A DNA stretch of 47,898 nt, taken from the NCBI RefSeq assembly GCF_007830515.1, contig NZ_VLKT01000053.1:1-47898 (forward strand), read 5' to 3'. Of the stretch, positions 1-8,505 are shown in pieces. This DNA is from Mesorhizobium tianshanense. GTDB taxonomy: Bacteria > Pseudomonadota > Alphaproteobacteria > Rhizobiales > Rhizobiaceae. The notes below the pieces were generated by a model, which was not told where the DNA came from, did not search any database, and saw nothing but the letters and a program-made list of their open reading frames with translations. Every line of letters begins with the position of its first letter. The stretch's first letter is position 1. Made by a program: the position numbers and the translations under genes.

Positions 1-47
1 AGGGTTGGCTTAGACAACCGAATCCTACGCCAAATCAATCGCTTAGG

Positions 48-206
48 CTACATCCGCCGCCTCTCAGACGGGTCGTCGTGCATAAGACGGGCTAGAATGT
101 CCACCATCCCGTCTTGGAAATAGGCCTCCCCGCGCGCGAAGACCGCGTCGCCGACAAGGCCTCTGAGCGCGTGTGGATCAAATCGGGGGTGGCTTTTCGA
201 ATTCAT
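48..206 (-). pseudogene. Truncated N-terminus of a SWIM zinc-finger-type protein
   Basis: Fifty-two codons starting at an ATG that overlaps the DUF3024 stop codon (ATGA), so translation was probably coupled. The first ~40 residues (RFDPHALRGLVGDAVFARGEAY, split here as RFDPHALRGL and VGDAVFARGEAY) resemble the start of SWIM zinc-finger proteins, which normally run to several hundred residues and carry a CxCx(n)CxH motif. After about residue 40 the similarity is lost and the frame closes at 48, so the rest of the gene has been replaced by unrelated DNA near position 80. The family match is from memory of the pattern, not a search. It is most likely non-functional. Confidence 0.5.
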
Positions 207-613
207 ATCACCGGATGGAGCAGACCGTCGGTCTCGATAAGGTGGAGCGCCTCTTCCAGCGTAACCGAGGCATGCAGGCGAAACCACTGGCCGGTATGTC
301 GATGCCACATGACATCGAAGCGGGTTTCCACAAGATGGTGCTCCAGATGATCGAGCCGCGTGAAGGCAGAATCGAATTCCTCGCCTAAGTTCTCCGCAAA
401 GCCGGAACGGTACCGGGTGATGAAGCTGTATTTGCTGCCGTGCCACTTGCCGAAGATGTCGACGGGATAGTTGAACTGCGTCGGGCGAATCTCTGGCAGA
501 AAACGCGGCTTGAGCGTTTCTGCGATAAATTGCTCGCAGATGGTCGCGACTGCAGTCTTCTCCTCCTGGGTCAGAGCTTTGACCCGAATCCATCTGCCTT
601 CCTGCCTCGGCAT
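203..613 (-). CDS. DUF3024 domain protein
   Basis: A 136-residue protein of the DUF3024 type, whose function is unknown. The recognisable block runs from about residue 10 to the end: a helical start, then FLPEIRPTQFNYPVDIFGKW, an aromatic and basic middle (HGSKYSFITRYRSG) and a histidine-rich stretch (MWHRHTGQWFRLH) before a C-terminal helix. The start at 613 is preferred because GGAGCGGA lies just upstream; the open frame continues upstream to an ATG at 700, but that stretch does not look like the family. The 3' end overlaps the ATG of a SWIM-like fragment by four bases, suggesting an original two-gene operon. No catalytic motif can be named. Confidence 0.75.
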   Translation of the reverse strand: MPRQEGRWIRVKALTQEEKTAVATICEQFIAETLKPRFLPEIRPTQFNYPVDIFGKWHGSKYSFITRYRSGFAENLGEEFDSAFTRLDHLEHHLVETRFDVMWHRHTGQWFRLHASVTLEEALHLIETDGLLHPVI

Positions 614-748
614 ATTCCGCTCCAGCCAATCAAAGAGAGTAATACGGCAGGTACAACTTTTCTTGCCCATTGTGCCAGCGCAGAGGCCTTGGCAGGTCAT
701 TGCCAGCGTGCCCGGATGGCGGCAGTCTGGGATTCCTCTGCCCGGCGC

Positions 749-1921
749 CTACTGAAGGCCGATCAGCTCCAAGACTAGGGCGGACAGACCCGTCGCCTCG
801 GTGTCGCTGTTTAGCGGATATCGATCCTGACCGGCATAGACAACGTACTTGCGCGTCGGTGCGGCATCTTCGCAGGCGAGATGAAAGCCCTTCTCGATGC
901 GTGGCGCCAGACCGCGCTTGATCTCGATCGCCCATCTTCCATGTTTCGGAATGTCGAGAAGCAGATCAATTTCGGCGCCCGCCGATGTGCGATAGAAACT
1001 TGCCGAGCTATGCGCTGGCGCTGCCGAAATCAAATTCTCGATCGCAAAGCCCTCCCAACTCGTACCGACGACCGGGTGGCCCGAGAGCTGGTCGAAATCG
1101 ATAATACCGAGAAGGGCGTGGAGCAGCCCGCTGTCCCTGACATACACCTTTGGCGATTTGACGAGCCGCTTGCCGATGTTGGCATGAAAGGGCGGCAGCC
1201 GACGGACCAGCATCAGATCGGCGAGCAGGTCAATATAGCGCGTCACGGTCTGCGCGCTGATGGCGAGCGAGGCAGACAGCCTGGATGCATTGAGCAGGCT
1301 CCCCTGCCCGTGCGCCAACATGGTCCACAAACGCTCCAAGGTTTCGGCAGGAATGCGCGGTCCGAACTGCGGAACATCGCGTTCGAGATATGTGCGAATG
1401 AAGTCGCGGCGGACATCAAAGCTTTGCGTGTCATCCGCAGCGAGGAAGGAATCCGGAAAACCGCCGCGTACCCACAACGCAAGAAGGTTTTCTGGGGTTT
1501 GTGCAGCCTCGGCAACATCAAATGGCCCCATCTCAATATAGGCAATGCGGCCGGCCAGCGTCTCGCCGGATTGGCGCAGCAGATCGATTGAGGCCGATCC
1601 CAGGACAAGAAAACGTCCGGTGCGATGCCCGCGCCGCCGACCTTGATCGATGAGTCCACGCAGCGTCTGAAACAGTTCCGGCGTGCGGTGGATTTCGTCC
1701 AGGATCACAAGCCGATCTTCGTAGGCTCTGAGGAACAGTGCCGGATCGGCAAGCTTCGCGCGATCTTCCGTGGCTTCCAGGTCAAGATAAAGGGATGGCC
1801 GCTTATCGGCTATGCTATGAGCGAGAGTCGTCTTGCCGACCTGTCGAGGTCCAATCAGTCCGACGGCAGCCTGCCGTTGAAGGGCGGTGTCAACCAGCTT
1901 GCGTGCTCTTCGCTCGATCAT
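749..1921 (-). CDS. AAA_14 / DUF4143 ATP-binding protein
   Basis: A 390-residue member of the large archaeal/bacterial ATPase family that pairs an AAA_14 domain with a C-terminal DUF4143 domain. Walker A is GPRQVGKTT (residues 24-32), Walker B LVILDEI (71-77), followed by a GSAS sensor-like motif (108-111). The C-terminal part carries an E-I-D ... E-I-K arrangement (about 317-335) like that of restriction-fold nucleases. Both domains appear intact and the length is normal. The role is not established in the family; a mobile or toxin-like ATPase has been suspected. It stands alone on the minus strand. Its start codon lies inside the left arm of a long palindrome (1920-1960), which may control expression. 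The surrounding genes are remnants, so this is a survivor in decayed DNA. Confidence 0.85.
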   Translation of the reverse strand: MIERRARKLVDTALQRQAAVGLIGPRQVGKTTLAHSIADKRPSLYLDLEATEDRAKLADPALFLRAYEDRLVILDEIHRTPELFQTLRGLIDQGRRRGHRTGRFLVLGSASIDLLRQSGETLAGRIAYIEMGPFDVAEAAQTPENLLALWVRGGFPDSFLAADDTQSFDVRRDFIRTYLERDVPQFGPRIPAETLERLWTMLAHGQGSLLNASRLSASLAISAQTVTRYIDLLADLMLVRRLPPFHANIGKRLVKSPKVYVRDSGLLHALLGIIDFDQLSGHPVVGTSWEGFAIENLISAAPAHSSASFYRTSAGAEIDLLLDIPKHGRWAIEIKRGLAPRIEKGFHLACEDAAPTRKYVVYAGQDRYPLNSDTEATGLSALVLELIGLQ

Positions 1922-1960
1922 CCTTGCAAATTATCCATGATGCGGATGATTTGCAAGGAT
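1920..1960. promoter_or_regulatory. 17-bp inverted repeat over the ATPase start codon
   Basis: Arms 1920-1936 (ATCCTTGCAAATTATCC) and 1944-1960 (GGATGATTTGCAAGGAT) are complementary with one mismatch and a 7-base spacer. The start codon of the AAA_14 ATPase (1919-1921 on the minus strand) lies at the edge of the left arm, so a protein bound here would block initiation, or an RNA hairpin would occlude the start. No separate Shine-Dalgarno is visible apart from the AAGG within the arm. The operator role is inference. Confidence 0.55.
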
Positions 1961-2217
1961 AGATAGAACAACTCACGCTCTGCATTCCTGGATAATAGCC
2001 GCTTCCCAGCTTGATCGGCTTATTTGAGTTTCCGGCGCCCCGTGCACATGCAATCGCACCGGCTTGAGTGCGCCAGTTCAAGACTTTCACCGTGCTCGCA
2101 TCGCACGTCGCGTGTCGATCCTAAAGCCGGAGTTCGGCACCTTGCTGGACGAATTGCTCAGCTCACACCAATTTACTGGCGGGTCTCTGCGGCGCCCAAC
2201 GCACTACTTTGGCAGTT

Positions 2218-2745
2218 TCATTGATGCGGCTGTCGGAATCTGATGCGGCAGTGCGGACATCGGTGTGGCGGCGACCGTGCGAAGATGTCGAGTATCACTT
2301 GCCTGACAGCTGGCATGGTTGGTTGCGGAGGCGGTCCTGGGATTCTTTTTTCCGTCCCGCCGCTTTGAGACGGCGGGATTGGAGGAAAGCGTAGGCGATC
2401 ATCGTCATCAGGGCGTGTCGGTGTAGGCCCGTCCAGGGATCTGCCTTCGAAGTGATCCAGACCGAGACGTTCCTCCTTGAGCTGCTGGTGCGCCTGTTCA
2501 CAGACCCATCTGCTTTGATCGTGGCGGCGAGGGCCTTGATGGTGGCATCGGCCGGCGGGTTCGACACATGGTATTTTTGCTCTCCGGTCGACCGCCGCTC
2601 GCCAACGAGCCAGACCTCTTCGCCAGGCATGCATTGCATCCGATCATCGAGCATCCGGTGCTTATGGCCATCCGCAACGCGGACACGGCAGGCCGCGAAG
2701 AGACAGGACAGCCGACCCTTTGGTGCCGCGCCGCCAACTGACCTT
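2218..2745 (-). pseudogene. IS701-type transposase, C-terminal remnant with frameshifts
   Basis: Three minus-strand frames together spell the C-terminal part of a DDE transposase of the IS701-like kind. One frame gives LDDRMQCMPGEEVWLVGERR and YHVSNPPADATIKALAATIK; a second gives RWVCEQAHQQLKEE and LDHFEGRS; the first frame returns with LHRHALMTMIAYAFLQSRR; and the last part (PAVRQVILDIFARSP) is again in the other frame, ending at 2218. At least three frame changes and the missing N-terminal two thirds show that it is dead. No clear terminal inverted repeats flank it. It marks past mobile-element activity in the left accessory zone. The family name is from pattern recognition only. Confidence 0.75.
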
Positions 2746-2859
2746 TTGCCATCGTCTCCTGAACTGGGAATGGAATGGCGGCTCTACTAACGATCGGAAT
2801 TTCAGCCTTTTCCTCGGAAGGAGCGGTTCTGTGCAGTACCGGACCTCGGAGATCGCAGC

Positions 2860-3639
2860 CTAGAACTCCGCATGCATGTCGCGGAAGAGCCTCGGCGCAA
2901 CGCGAAAGCGGCGCTCGAAAGCTTCTGTCAGTCGCACGGGTGGGAAGAGACCAACCTGCGCCGCCACTGATTTCAGGGAAAGGCCGCGGGACAGAAGCAT
3001 GCGCGCCGCATCGAGCCGGGCGATCTCGACGAAGCGGGCTGGTGTCTGACCAGTCGCGGCTACGAACTTGCGGTGGAAGCTCCGTTCGGTCATGCCGGCA
3101 CGAGCGGCGAGCGAGGGTACATCCAGCGGTGCGGCGAGATTTGCCTGTATCCATCCGATCAGATCGGCGAACGGGCTGTCGCCCTTCAGCTGCGCCTGTA
3201 GGAGGGGGCTGAACTGGGACTGATAGCCGGGACGGCGAGCATAGAGGATCAGGCGTTTCGCAACCTCGCCGGCGATGATCGCGTCGAGGTCGTGCGCGAT
3301 CATCGCCAGCGCCATGTCGATGCCAGTGGTGACTCCGGCCGAGGTCCAGAGTCGGCCATCGACCATCCCTCGGAAAGCTTTTGGCAAACGCCTTGCAGGA
3401 ATCCCAGTGGGTCGAGATTCGATAGCGTCGAGAAGCCCGAGCGCGGCGAGCAAGAAGCCTCCGGTACAGACGGAGCCGAACCGCTCGGCCATTTTGGCGA
3501 GATCCGGGATCGCAGCCCTTAGGAACGGGTTTGCGACAGCCTGCAAGAGCGGCTCGCGCTCGGCGCCTGCGATAAGAACCGTCTGCGCGTCTCCCGGTCG
3601 AAGTTGTTCCCTCTCGCCTTCAGCCTTGACAGGGAACAT
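2860..3639 (-). pseudogene. GlxA-type (DJ-1/PfpI + AraC) regulator, N-terminally truncated and frameshifted
   Basis: Transcriptional regulators of this family join an inactive DJ-1/PfpI domain to a C-terminal AraC helix-turn-helix and are usually about 320 residues. Here the open frame gives 259. The N-terminal ~70 residues of the DJ-1 fold are missing. The nucleophile-elbow region (FGSVCTGGFLLAALGLLD) and the AraC part (LAARAGMTERSFHRKF, ARMLLSRGLSLKSVA) are clear. Between about 3375 and 3430 the expected motif YRISTHWDSCKAFAKSFP is readable only in the neighbouring frame, so a lost base and a gained base have cancelled each other. The AraC domain could still fold, but the protein is probably non-functional. 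Confidence 0.75.
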
Positions 3640-3730
3640 GAGAGACTAGGCTGTCGTGCTAATGAAGAAGTGTTAGCAATCCACAATCGTGCCGGTACTG
3701 CGAATCTAATCGTCTCAACCACTGAGTTCG

Positions 3731-3771
3731 CTTAGTTTTTACAACTAAGTCCGCCCAATCCACCATTGGGC
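3731..3771. repeat. Two adjacent short hairpins
   Basis: CTTAGTT/AACTAAG (3731-3737 and 3743-3749, loop TTTAC) is followed at once by GCCCAAT/ATTGGGC (3753-3759 and 3765-3771, loop CCACC). Both stems are perfect over seven pairs. The second is followed by ACAACTTTTT, so a weak plus-strand terminator is possible, though no plus-strand gene lies directly upstream. Confidence 0.4.
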
Positions 3772-4151
3772 ACAACTTTTTCGCCGCCGAACCAAGACTG
3801 GCAAACAATGCCGTCATCTATGTCGATATTGCTTAGTCAGATGGACCCCCGTCATCAGAAAACACCTTTGATTCCAATATGTTTTACCAAGGCCTCATTG
3901 ATAATTCACCTCACATGATCTTCTGCGTTGCCGAATGATCCCACACCAAACCTAACATAGCCGATCACCGCATTTTGTATGTCTTTCCTGCTACTCCAGC
4001 TCTATTGTTCAAACAGCGCATAACTCACTGAAATTACTGTAGAATATTTTTTATCACCTTGCGAAGTCCGACACCAGAACCGTCAAAAAAATTACGCTTT
4101 TGATTTTAAAGGGAAAATCGCCACAAAAAGATATTTTGAGTTTCACCAACT

Positions 4152-4177
4152 ATCGGGGCCAATCGGCCGATTTTTTT
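4152..4177 (+). terminator. Possible rho-independent terminator without an upstream gene
   Basis: ATCGG ... CCGAT (4152-4156 and 4168-4172) brackets a GC-rich loop and runs directly into seven Ts (4171-4177). A second hairpin, GCGGCGT/ACGCCGC with loop TCG, follows at 4185-4201. No intact plus-strand gene precedes it, so it may be left from a deleted gene. Confidence 0.35.
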
Positions 4178-4369
4178 GCACCCTGCGGCGTTCGACGCCG
4201 CGCCCAAGCCGTCTCGAAAAGTACCGTCACCGCCCCAGCTAAGGCATTAGCCAGAAGCCATCGCGATCGACAAGCAACCGGTGTTGCACACACCCTACTG
4301 CAGGCGATGTGTTGCGAGCGCTGGCATCCACTCGATTTCTGCCGAATTTCCGGCTAGCCTGGGCGATAG

Positions 4370-4747
4370 ATGGCTCAGTTCTGGTGGGTGAATCACAATC
4401 AGACCGCCCGTCAAGAGATTGATGGGCAGCACCTTTGGTCCCCCAAGACCGAGAGCAATGGCGCGCGAGGTGAGTTCTACAACGATATGCGCCGTGCGGC
4501 TCCCGGCGACCTTGTCCTTTCGTATGCCGGTCAAGCAATTAGGTATATTGGCAGGATAGCGGAATTCGCCTTCACCGCTCCGAAACCAATGGAGTTCGGA
4601 GAGACTGGAGCTTATTGGAATCAAGAGGGATGGCTTCTGCCGATCTTTTGGACACCGTTTTCCCTTTCGATCCATCCCAAAACAATAGTAGGGAGTCCCG
4701 GCCCGCTCCTGCGGGGTCGCCCACTGTCCTCAAGCCGAGAATTCTAA
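4370..4747 (+). pseudogene. Truncated EVE-like/HNH-endonuclease N-terminal domain
   Basis: The first ~95 of 125 residues match the N-terminal domain found on some HNH endonucleases and EVE/PUA-like proteins: FWWVNHNQTARQEIDGQHLW, then SPKTESNGARGEFYNDMRRA, then a basic beta segment (APGDLVLSYAGQAIRYIGRI) and GAYWNQEGWLLPIFWTP. After about residue 95 the sequence becomes low-grade and stops before any HNH motif, whereas full proteins are around 300 residues. The 3' part therefore seems deleted, with the junction near 4690, only about 70 bp before the first glycosyltransferase. An isolated EVE-like domain could in principle bind modified bases, but a remnant is more likely. Confidence 0.6.
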
Positions 4748-4763
4748 AAGAGACGTTCAACAA

Positions 4764-5978
4764 ATGACCCAGCACGCACAAAACGCTCGAATTCTCATGT
4801 ACAGCCACGACACGTTCGGGCTCGGCCACTTGCAGCGCTGCCGGACGATCGCGCATTCGCTGGTCGAGGATTTCCGCGGACTTCAGGTGCTTATCATTTC
4901 GGGTGCGACTATCGCTGGCGCCTTCGACTACCGCGCCCGTGTCGACTTCGTGAAGATCCCCAGCGTCATCAAGTTGCGCAACGGCGAATACACCTCGCTG
5001 GAGAAGGATATCGATCTGCATGAGACGCTAAGGATGCGCCAGTCAATCATCCGCCACACAGCCGAGACCTTCCGGCCGGATATCTTCATCGTCGACAAGG
5101 AACCGCTCGGCCTGCGTGGTGAGATCGAGGACACGCTGTCCTACCTCAAGACGCGGGGCACCACGCTCGTGCTTGGCCTGCGCGAGGTGATGGACGCGCC
5201 GCATCTGCTCGAAGCTGAGTGGGCACGCAGGGATGTGATGCGCAAGATAGGCCTGTTCTACGACAAGGTCTGGGCCTATGGTCCGCCGGATTTCTACGAC
5301 CCGTTGACCGGCTTGGATGTGCCACCGGCTGTCAGGGCAAAGATGAAGTTCGTCGGTTTCCTGCAACGGAGCCTGCAGAAGAACGAGTTGCCCGGCCACC
5401 GGCCCGAGGGCGACTATATCCTCGTTACCACCGGTGGCGGCGGTGACGGCGGCGACTTGATCCACAACGTCATCGATGCCTATCAGCAGGATCCGCACTT
5501 GCGGCATAGGGCGCTGATCGTGCTTGGGCCTTACATGCCGGCGCGCAAGCGCAACAAGCTGCTCAAGAAGGGGTCCAAGATCCCCTATATCAAAATGATC
5601 GAGTTCGACAACCGCATGGAAGAGCTGATTGCCGGCGCCAAGGCGGTAGTGGCGATGGGCGGTTACAACACCTATTGCGAGATACTGTCTTTCGACAAGC
5701 CGGCGCTGATCGTGCCGCGCGTCAAGCCCCGCGAGGAACAACTGATCCGCGCACGGCGCGCAGCCGAACTCGGCCTCGTCGAGATGCTTTTGCCGGAAGA
5801 AGCCGAGGATACCAAGCGGTTTGCCGATGCACTGGAGGTGCTGCCGGACCGGCCCCGCCCATCGCAGAGCAATCCGCATCTGACGCTGGAAGGGCTGCCT
5901 CATATTTCCGAAATCGTCGCGGAACTGCTCGACCGGCGGGCCGGCCATCACCTTTCGGTCATCGAAGGCATGAACTGA
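4764..5978 (+). CDS. COG4671-type glycosyltransferase
   Basis: A 404-residue predicted glycosyltransferase with the two-Rossmann GT-B layout of the MurG-like group. The N-terminal half opens with a glycine-rich loop (HDTFGLGHLQR, about residues 15-25) and the C-terminal half has VTTGGGGDGGDL (about 223-234) and the acceptor/donor motif GGYNTYCEIL (about 300-309), followed by PALIVPRVKPREEQLIRA. It shares this arrangement with the protein encoded at 7221-8402, so the two are paralogues. It starts the polysaccharide cluster: a TTG-initiated GT4 follows after one base, so the three genes 4764-8402 form one operon. The sugar and acceptor cannot be told. A weak ribosome site (AAGAGACG) precedes the ATG. 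Confidence 0.85.
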   Translation: MTQHAQNARILMYSHDTFGLGHLQRCRTIAHSLVEDFRGLQVLIISGATIAGAFDYRARVDFVKIPSVIKLRNGEYTSLEKDIDLHETLRMRQSIIRHTAETFRPDIFIVDKEPLGLRGEIEDTLSYLKTRGTTLVLGLREVMDAPHLLEAEWARRDVMRKIGLFYDKVWAYGPPDFYDPLTGLDVPPAVRAKMKFVGFLQRSLQKNELPGHRPEGDYILVTTGGGGDGGDLIHNVIDAYQQDPHLRHRALIVLGPYMPARKRNKLLKKGSKIPYIKMIEFDNRMEELIAGAKAVVAMGGYNTYCEILSFDKPALIVPRVKPREEQLIRARRAAELGLVEMLLPEEAEDTKRFADALEVLPDRPRPSQSNPHLTLEGLPHISEIVAELLDRRAGHHLSVIEGMN

Positions 5979-5979
5979 G

Positions 5980-7224
5980 TTGCAACATCGCAAGATCGTC
6001 GTGGTTCTGAAGGGCTATCCGCGGCTGTCGGAAACCTTCATCGCGCAGGAACTGCTCGGTCTGGAGCGTGCGGGGTTCGACCTGATACTCGTCGCGCTCA
6101 GGCGGCCGACAGACGCAAAACGCCACCCCGTGCATGACGAGATCAAAGCGCCCGTTCACTATCTGCCGGAATATCTGCATGAGGAGCCGCAGCGCGTGGC
6201 TCGCTCGCTGTTTGCTTGTCTGCTGCGGCCGGGCTTCTGGCGCGCGCTCGGATCGCTGGCTACCGATATCCCCCGCGACTTTACGCGCAATCGCGTGCGC
6301 CGCTTCGGGCAAGCGCTCGTGCTGGCGGCCGAATGGCCGGAAGATGCGGGCTGGCTGCATGCACATTTCGCGCACACGCCGGCATCGGTGACGCGCTATG
6401 CCAGCCAGCTTCGCGGCCTGCCCTGGAGCTGCTCGGCCCATGCCAAGGACATCTGGACTTCGGCGGACTGGGATCTGGCTGGCAAGCTTTCCTCGGCGTC
6501 CTGGACAGTCACTTGCACGAAAACCGGCTTCGACCGGCTGCAAAAACTCGCTAACGGCAACTCGTCCGTGCATCTGAGCTATCATGGGCTCGACCTTGAT
6601 CGCTTCGGCAGTTTTGGCGAGGCGCGAAAACAGCATGACGGCTTGGCGCCGGACGAACCGGTTGTCGTTCTGAGTGTCGGGCGCGCCGTCGAAAAGAAAG
6701 GTTACGATACGTTGCTGGAGGCCCTTGCCCTTTTGCCTGGTGATTTGGCGTGGCGTTTCGAGCATATCGGCGGCGGCGAGGAACTGGAACGGATCAAGGC
6801 GCTGGCGCAAAAGCTCGGCCTTGATGGTCGCGTCTCTTGGAAAGGCGCGCTTGCGCAAGAGGAGGTGCTCGAGCACTACCGCCGCGCCGACATCTTCGCC
6901 CTGGCCTGCAGGATCACGGCAAATGGCGACCGGGACGGTCTGCCGAATGTTCTGGTGGAGGCGGCTAGCCAGCGGCTTGCCTGCGTGTCGACCGATATTT
7001 CCGGCGTGCCGGAGCTTTTATCGCCGGATGAAACCGGGCTGCTGGTTCCGACGGAAAACCCAATTGCCCTGGCACAGGCGCTGGAGCGCCTGATCCGTGA
7101 TCCCGTGCTGCGCGCCCGCCTCGGCGACGCCGCAGAGCGGCGCGTGCGCGGCAATTTCGATCATATGGCAAGCATTGGACAGCTCAAGGAACTGTTCGAG
7201 CGGGAGTGGCGGGCCGCCGAATGA
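5980..7224 (+). CDS. GT4-family glycosyltransferase (WcaL/Eps-like)
   Basis: A 414-residue retaining GT-B glycosyltransferase of family 4, of the sort used in exopolysaccharide assembly at the cytoplasmic membrane face. It opens with KGYPRLSETFIAQELLGLER, typical of colanic-acid-like transferases. The C-terminal domain has LSVGRAVEKKGYDTLLEAL and the donor-site stretch DRDGLPNVLVEA ... GVPELLSPDETGLLVP, including the E-x7-E-like acidic pair. The start is a TTG one base after the upstream stop; no ATG is near and the N-terminal motif needs this start. The stop overlaps the ATG of the next gene (ATGA at 7221-7224), indicating translational coupling. Its function in polymer building is inferred from family and neighbours. 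Confidence 0.88.
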   Translation: MQHRKIVVVLKGYPRLSETFIAQELLGLERAGFDLILVALRRPTDAKRHPVHDEIKAPVHYLPEYLHEEPQRVARSLFACLLRPGFWRALGSLATDIPRDFTRNRVRRFGQALVLAAEWPEDAGWLHAHFAHTPASVTRYASQLRGLPWSCSAHAKDIWTSADWDLAGKLSSASWTVTCTKTGFDRLQKLANGNSSVHLSYHGLDLDRFGSFGEARKQHDGLAPDEPVVVLSVGRAVEKKGYDTLLEALALLPGDLAWRFEHIGGGEELERIKALAQKLGLDGRVSWKGALAQEEVLEHYRRADIFALACRITANGDRDGLPNVLVEAASQRLACVSTDISGVPELLSPDETGLLVPTENPIALAQALERLIRDPVLRARLGDAAERRVRGNFDHMASIGQLKELFEREWRAAE

Positions 7225-8402
7225 AGCCGCTGCGTGCTTTCTTCTATGTCCAGCACCTGCTCGGTATCGGCCATCTCGCGCGCGCCAGCCGCATTGCGGC
7301 GGCTCTGGTCGATGACGGGTTTGACGTAACCGTCGTGACCGGCGGAGCGCCGATCGCGGGGTTTCCGGGACCGGGTGTAAAATCTGTAACCCTGCCACCT
7401 GTCACCTCCGGTGATGAAGGATTTTCCGGACTTGTCGACCTGCAGGGCAACCCCATCGACGATGATTTCAAGAAATGGCGTTCAGAGATGCTGCTGCAGG
7501 CATTCCGGGATTGCAGGCCTGATATCGTCATTGTCGAGGCGTTTCCATTTGGACGCCGGCAGATGCGTTTCGAACTCTTGCCGCTGATCGAGGCCATCGA
7601 CGCGACGTCGCCCAGACCGCTGCTGGCGACGTCCGTCCGCGATATCCTTCAGGAGCGCGTCAAGCCGGGCCGAAACGAGGAAACGGTCGATCTCATCAAC
7701 AGGTATTTCGACCTTGTTATGGTCCACGGCGATCCGGCTTTCGCAACCATCGACAAGACATTTCCACTGGCTGGGGCGATCAGGGCCGAGGTCACCTACA
7801 CAGGGCTCGTTGCCGCGCCGCCATCGCCCGCGACCTCCGAGCGCTTCGACGTTCTGGTGTCGGTTGGCGGCGGGGCTGCCGGAAAGAGCCTTGTCAGTTC
7901 CACCGTCGCAGCCGCGCGGAATGCCAACAACGCTTGGAAATGGTGTTTGATCACCGGCCCAAACCTGCCGAAAGACGAGTTTGACGCGATCGCACGCGAT
8001 GCCACGCCGGGCCTGTCCATCTTCCGGTTCCGCGAGGATTTCGCCAGCCTGCTGACCGGCGCCCGCCTGTCAGTCTCGCAGGCGGGTTACAACACGGTCT
8101 GCGATGTCCTGCGCGCGGGTTGTCGCTCCCTGCTCGTTCCATTTGCAGCCGGTGGGGAAACCGAACAGACGTTTCGCACCCTGATGCTCGAAGAACTCGG
8201 TCTTGCAACGGTGCTGATGGAAAAAGACCTGACGCCTGAAGGTTTGGCGCAAGCGATCGACCAGGCGCTGGCAGGACCGCCGCCATCCGCGCATCGTCTC
8301 GATCTGGAAGGCGCGCGTCGCTCGGCGCAAATCCTGCGCGAGCGGTACCGAACATGGTCCCTAAAAGCGGAGCCCGGTTTCGGAAAAGTTCATGATCGAT
8401 AG
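7221..8402 (+). CDS. COG4671-type glycosyltransferase, paralogue of the first
   Basis: A 393-residue MurG-like GT-B protein. FFYVQHLLGIGHLARASRIA near the N-terminus parallels HDTFGLGHLQRC in the 4764 gene, and SQAGYNTVCDVLRAG in the C-terminal half parallels GGYNTYCEIL; VSVGGGAAGKSL is the glycine-rich inter-domain loop. ATG 7221 is chosen because it overlaps the upstream stop by four bases; an in-frame start 15 bases earlier is less likely. The last ~14 codons (from about 8358, ending KVHDR at 8402) are encoded by a rhizobial intergenic repeat that also supplies the stop codon, so the native C-terminus was probably a little different. The substrate is unknown. Confidence 0.85.
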   Translation: MKPLRAFFYVQHLLGIGHLARASRIAAALVDDGFDVTVVTGGAPIAGFPGPGVKSVTLPPVTSGDEGFSGLVDLQGNPIDDDFKKWRSEMLLQAFRDCRPDIVIVEAFPFGRRQMRFELLPLIEAIDATSPRPLLATSVRDILQERVKPGRNEETVDLINRYFDLVMVHGDPAFATIDKTFPLAGAIRAEVTYTGLVAAPPSPATSERFDVLVSVGGGAAGKSLVSSTVAAARNANNAWKWCLITGPNLPKDEFDAIARDATPGLSIFRFREDFASLLTGARLSVSQAGYNTVCDVLRAGCRSLLVPFAAGGETEQTFRTLMLEELGLATVLMEKDLTPEGLAQAIDQALAGPPPSAHRLDLEGARRSAQILRERYRTWSLKAEPGFGKVHDR

Positions 8403-8505
8403 ATCCTAACGCGCGTCGCGTCTTGATGAGATTGGCGCGACGCGCTTCAAGTCCTTGTTTTTATTCCAAAAAGCCGCTACGCTCTTTTGGTCGAAATGCA
8501 TTAGA
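8358..8505. repeat. Rhizobial intergenic mosaic repeat between convergent genes
   Basis: This stretch has the look of palindromic repeats scattered in Rhizobiales genomes: a half-palindrome of the GGAAAAG-TTCATGATC kind (about 8361-8398), a perfect 10-bp stem GCGCGTCGCG/CGCGACGCGC (8411-8420 and 8436-8445), a T-rich run (CTTGTTTTTATTCC) and an end of the ...GGTCGAAATGCATTA kind. It fills the whole space between a plus-strand glycosyltransferase and a minus-strand methyltransferase. It supplies the last codons and TAG of the former and the TAA of the latter. It can act as a two-way terminator. The family assignment is from memory. Confidence 0.7.

Larger units (their letters stand above)
3640..4369. 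other. AT-rich intergenic region with several hairpins
   Basis: About 730 bp without a credible gene, clearly richer in A+T than its surroundings, especially 3720-4180. It holds two adjacent hairpins at 3731-3771, a hairpin followed by seven Ts at 4152-4177 and a GC-rich hairpin at 4185-4201. An open frame at 4100-4357 on the plus strand has no family features and unusual composition, so I do not call it. The region separates the decayed left part from the polysaccharide cluster and probably contains an old recombination junction near 3640. Confidence 0.5.

Noticed and set aside
4100..4357. 85-codon plus-strand open frame
   Set aside because: Atypical composition, hairpins inside it, no recognisable family and no ribosome site.
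5043..6876. Long minus-strand open frames opposite the glycosyltransferases
   Set aside because: They are antisense to well-supported genes, are rich in His/Arg/Gln of the kind produced by reversed GC-rich codons, and have no motifs.
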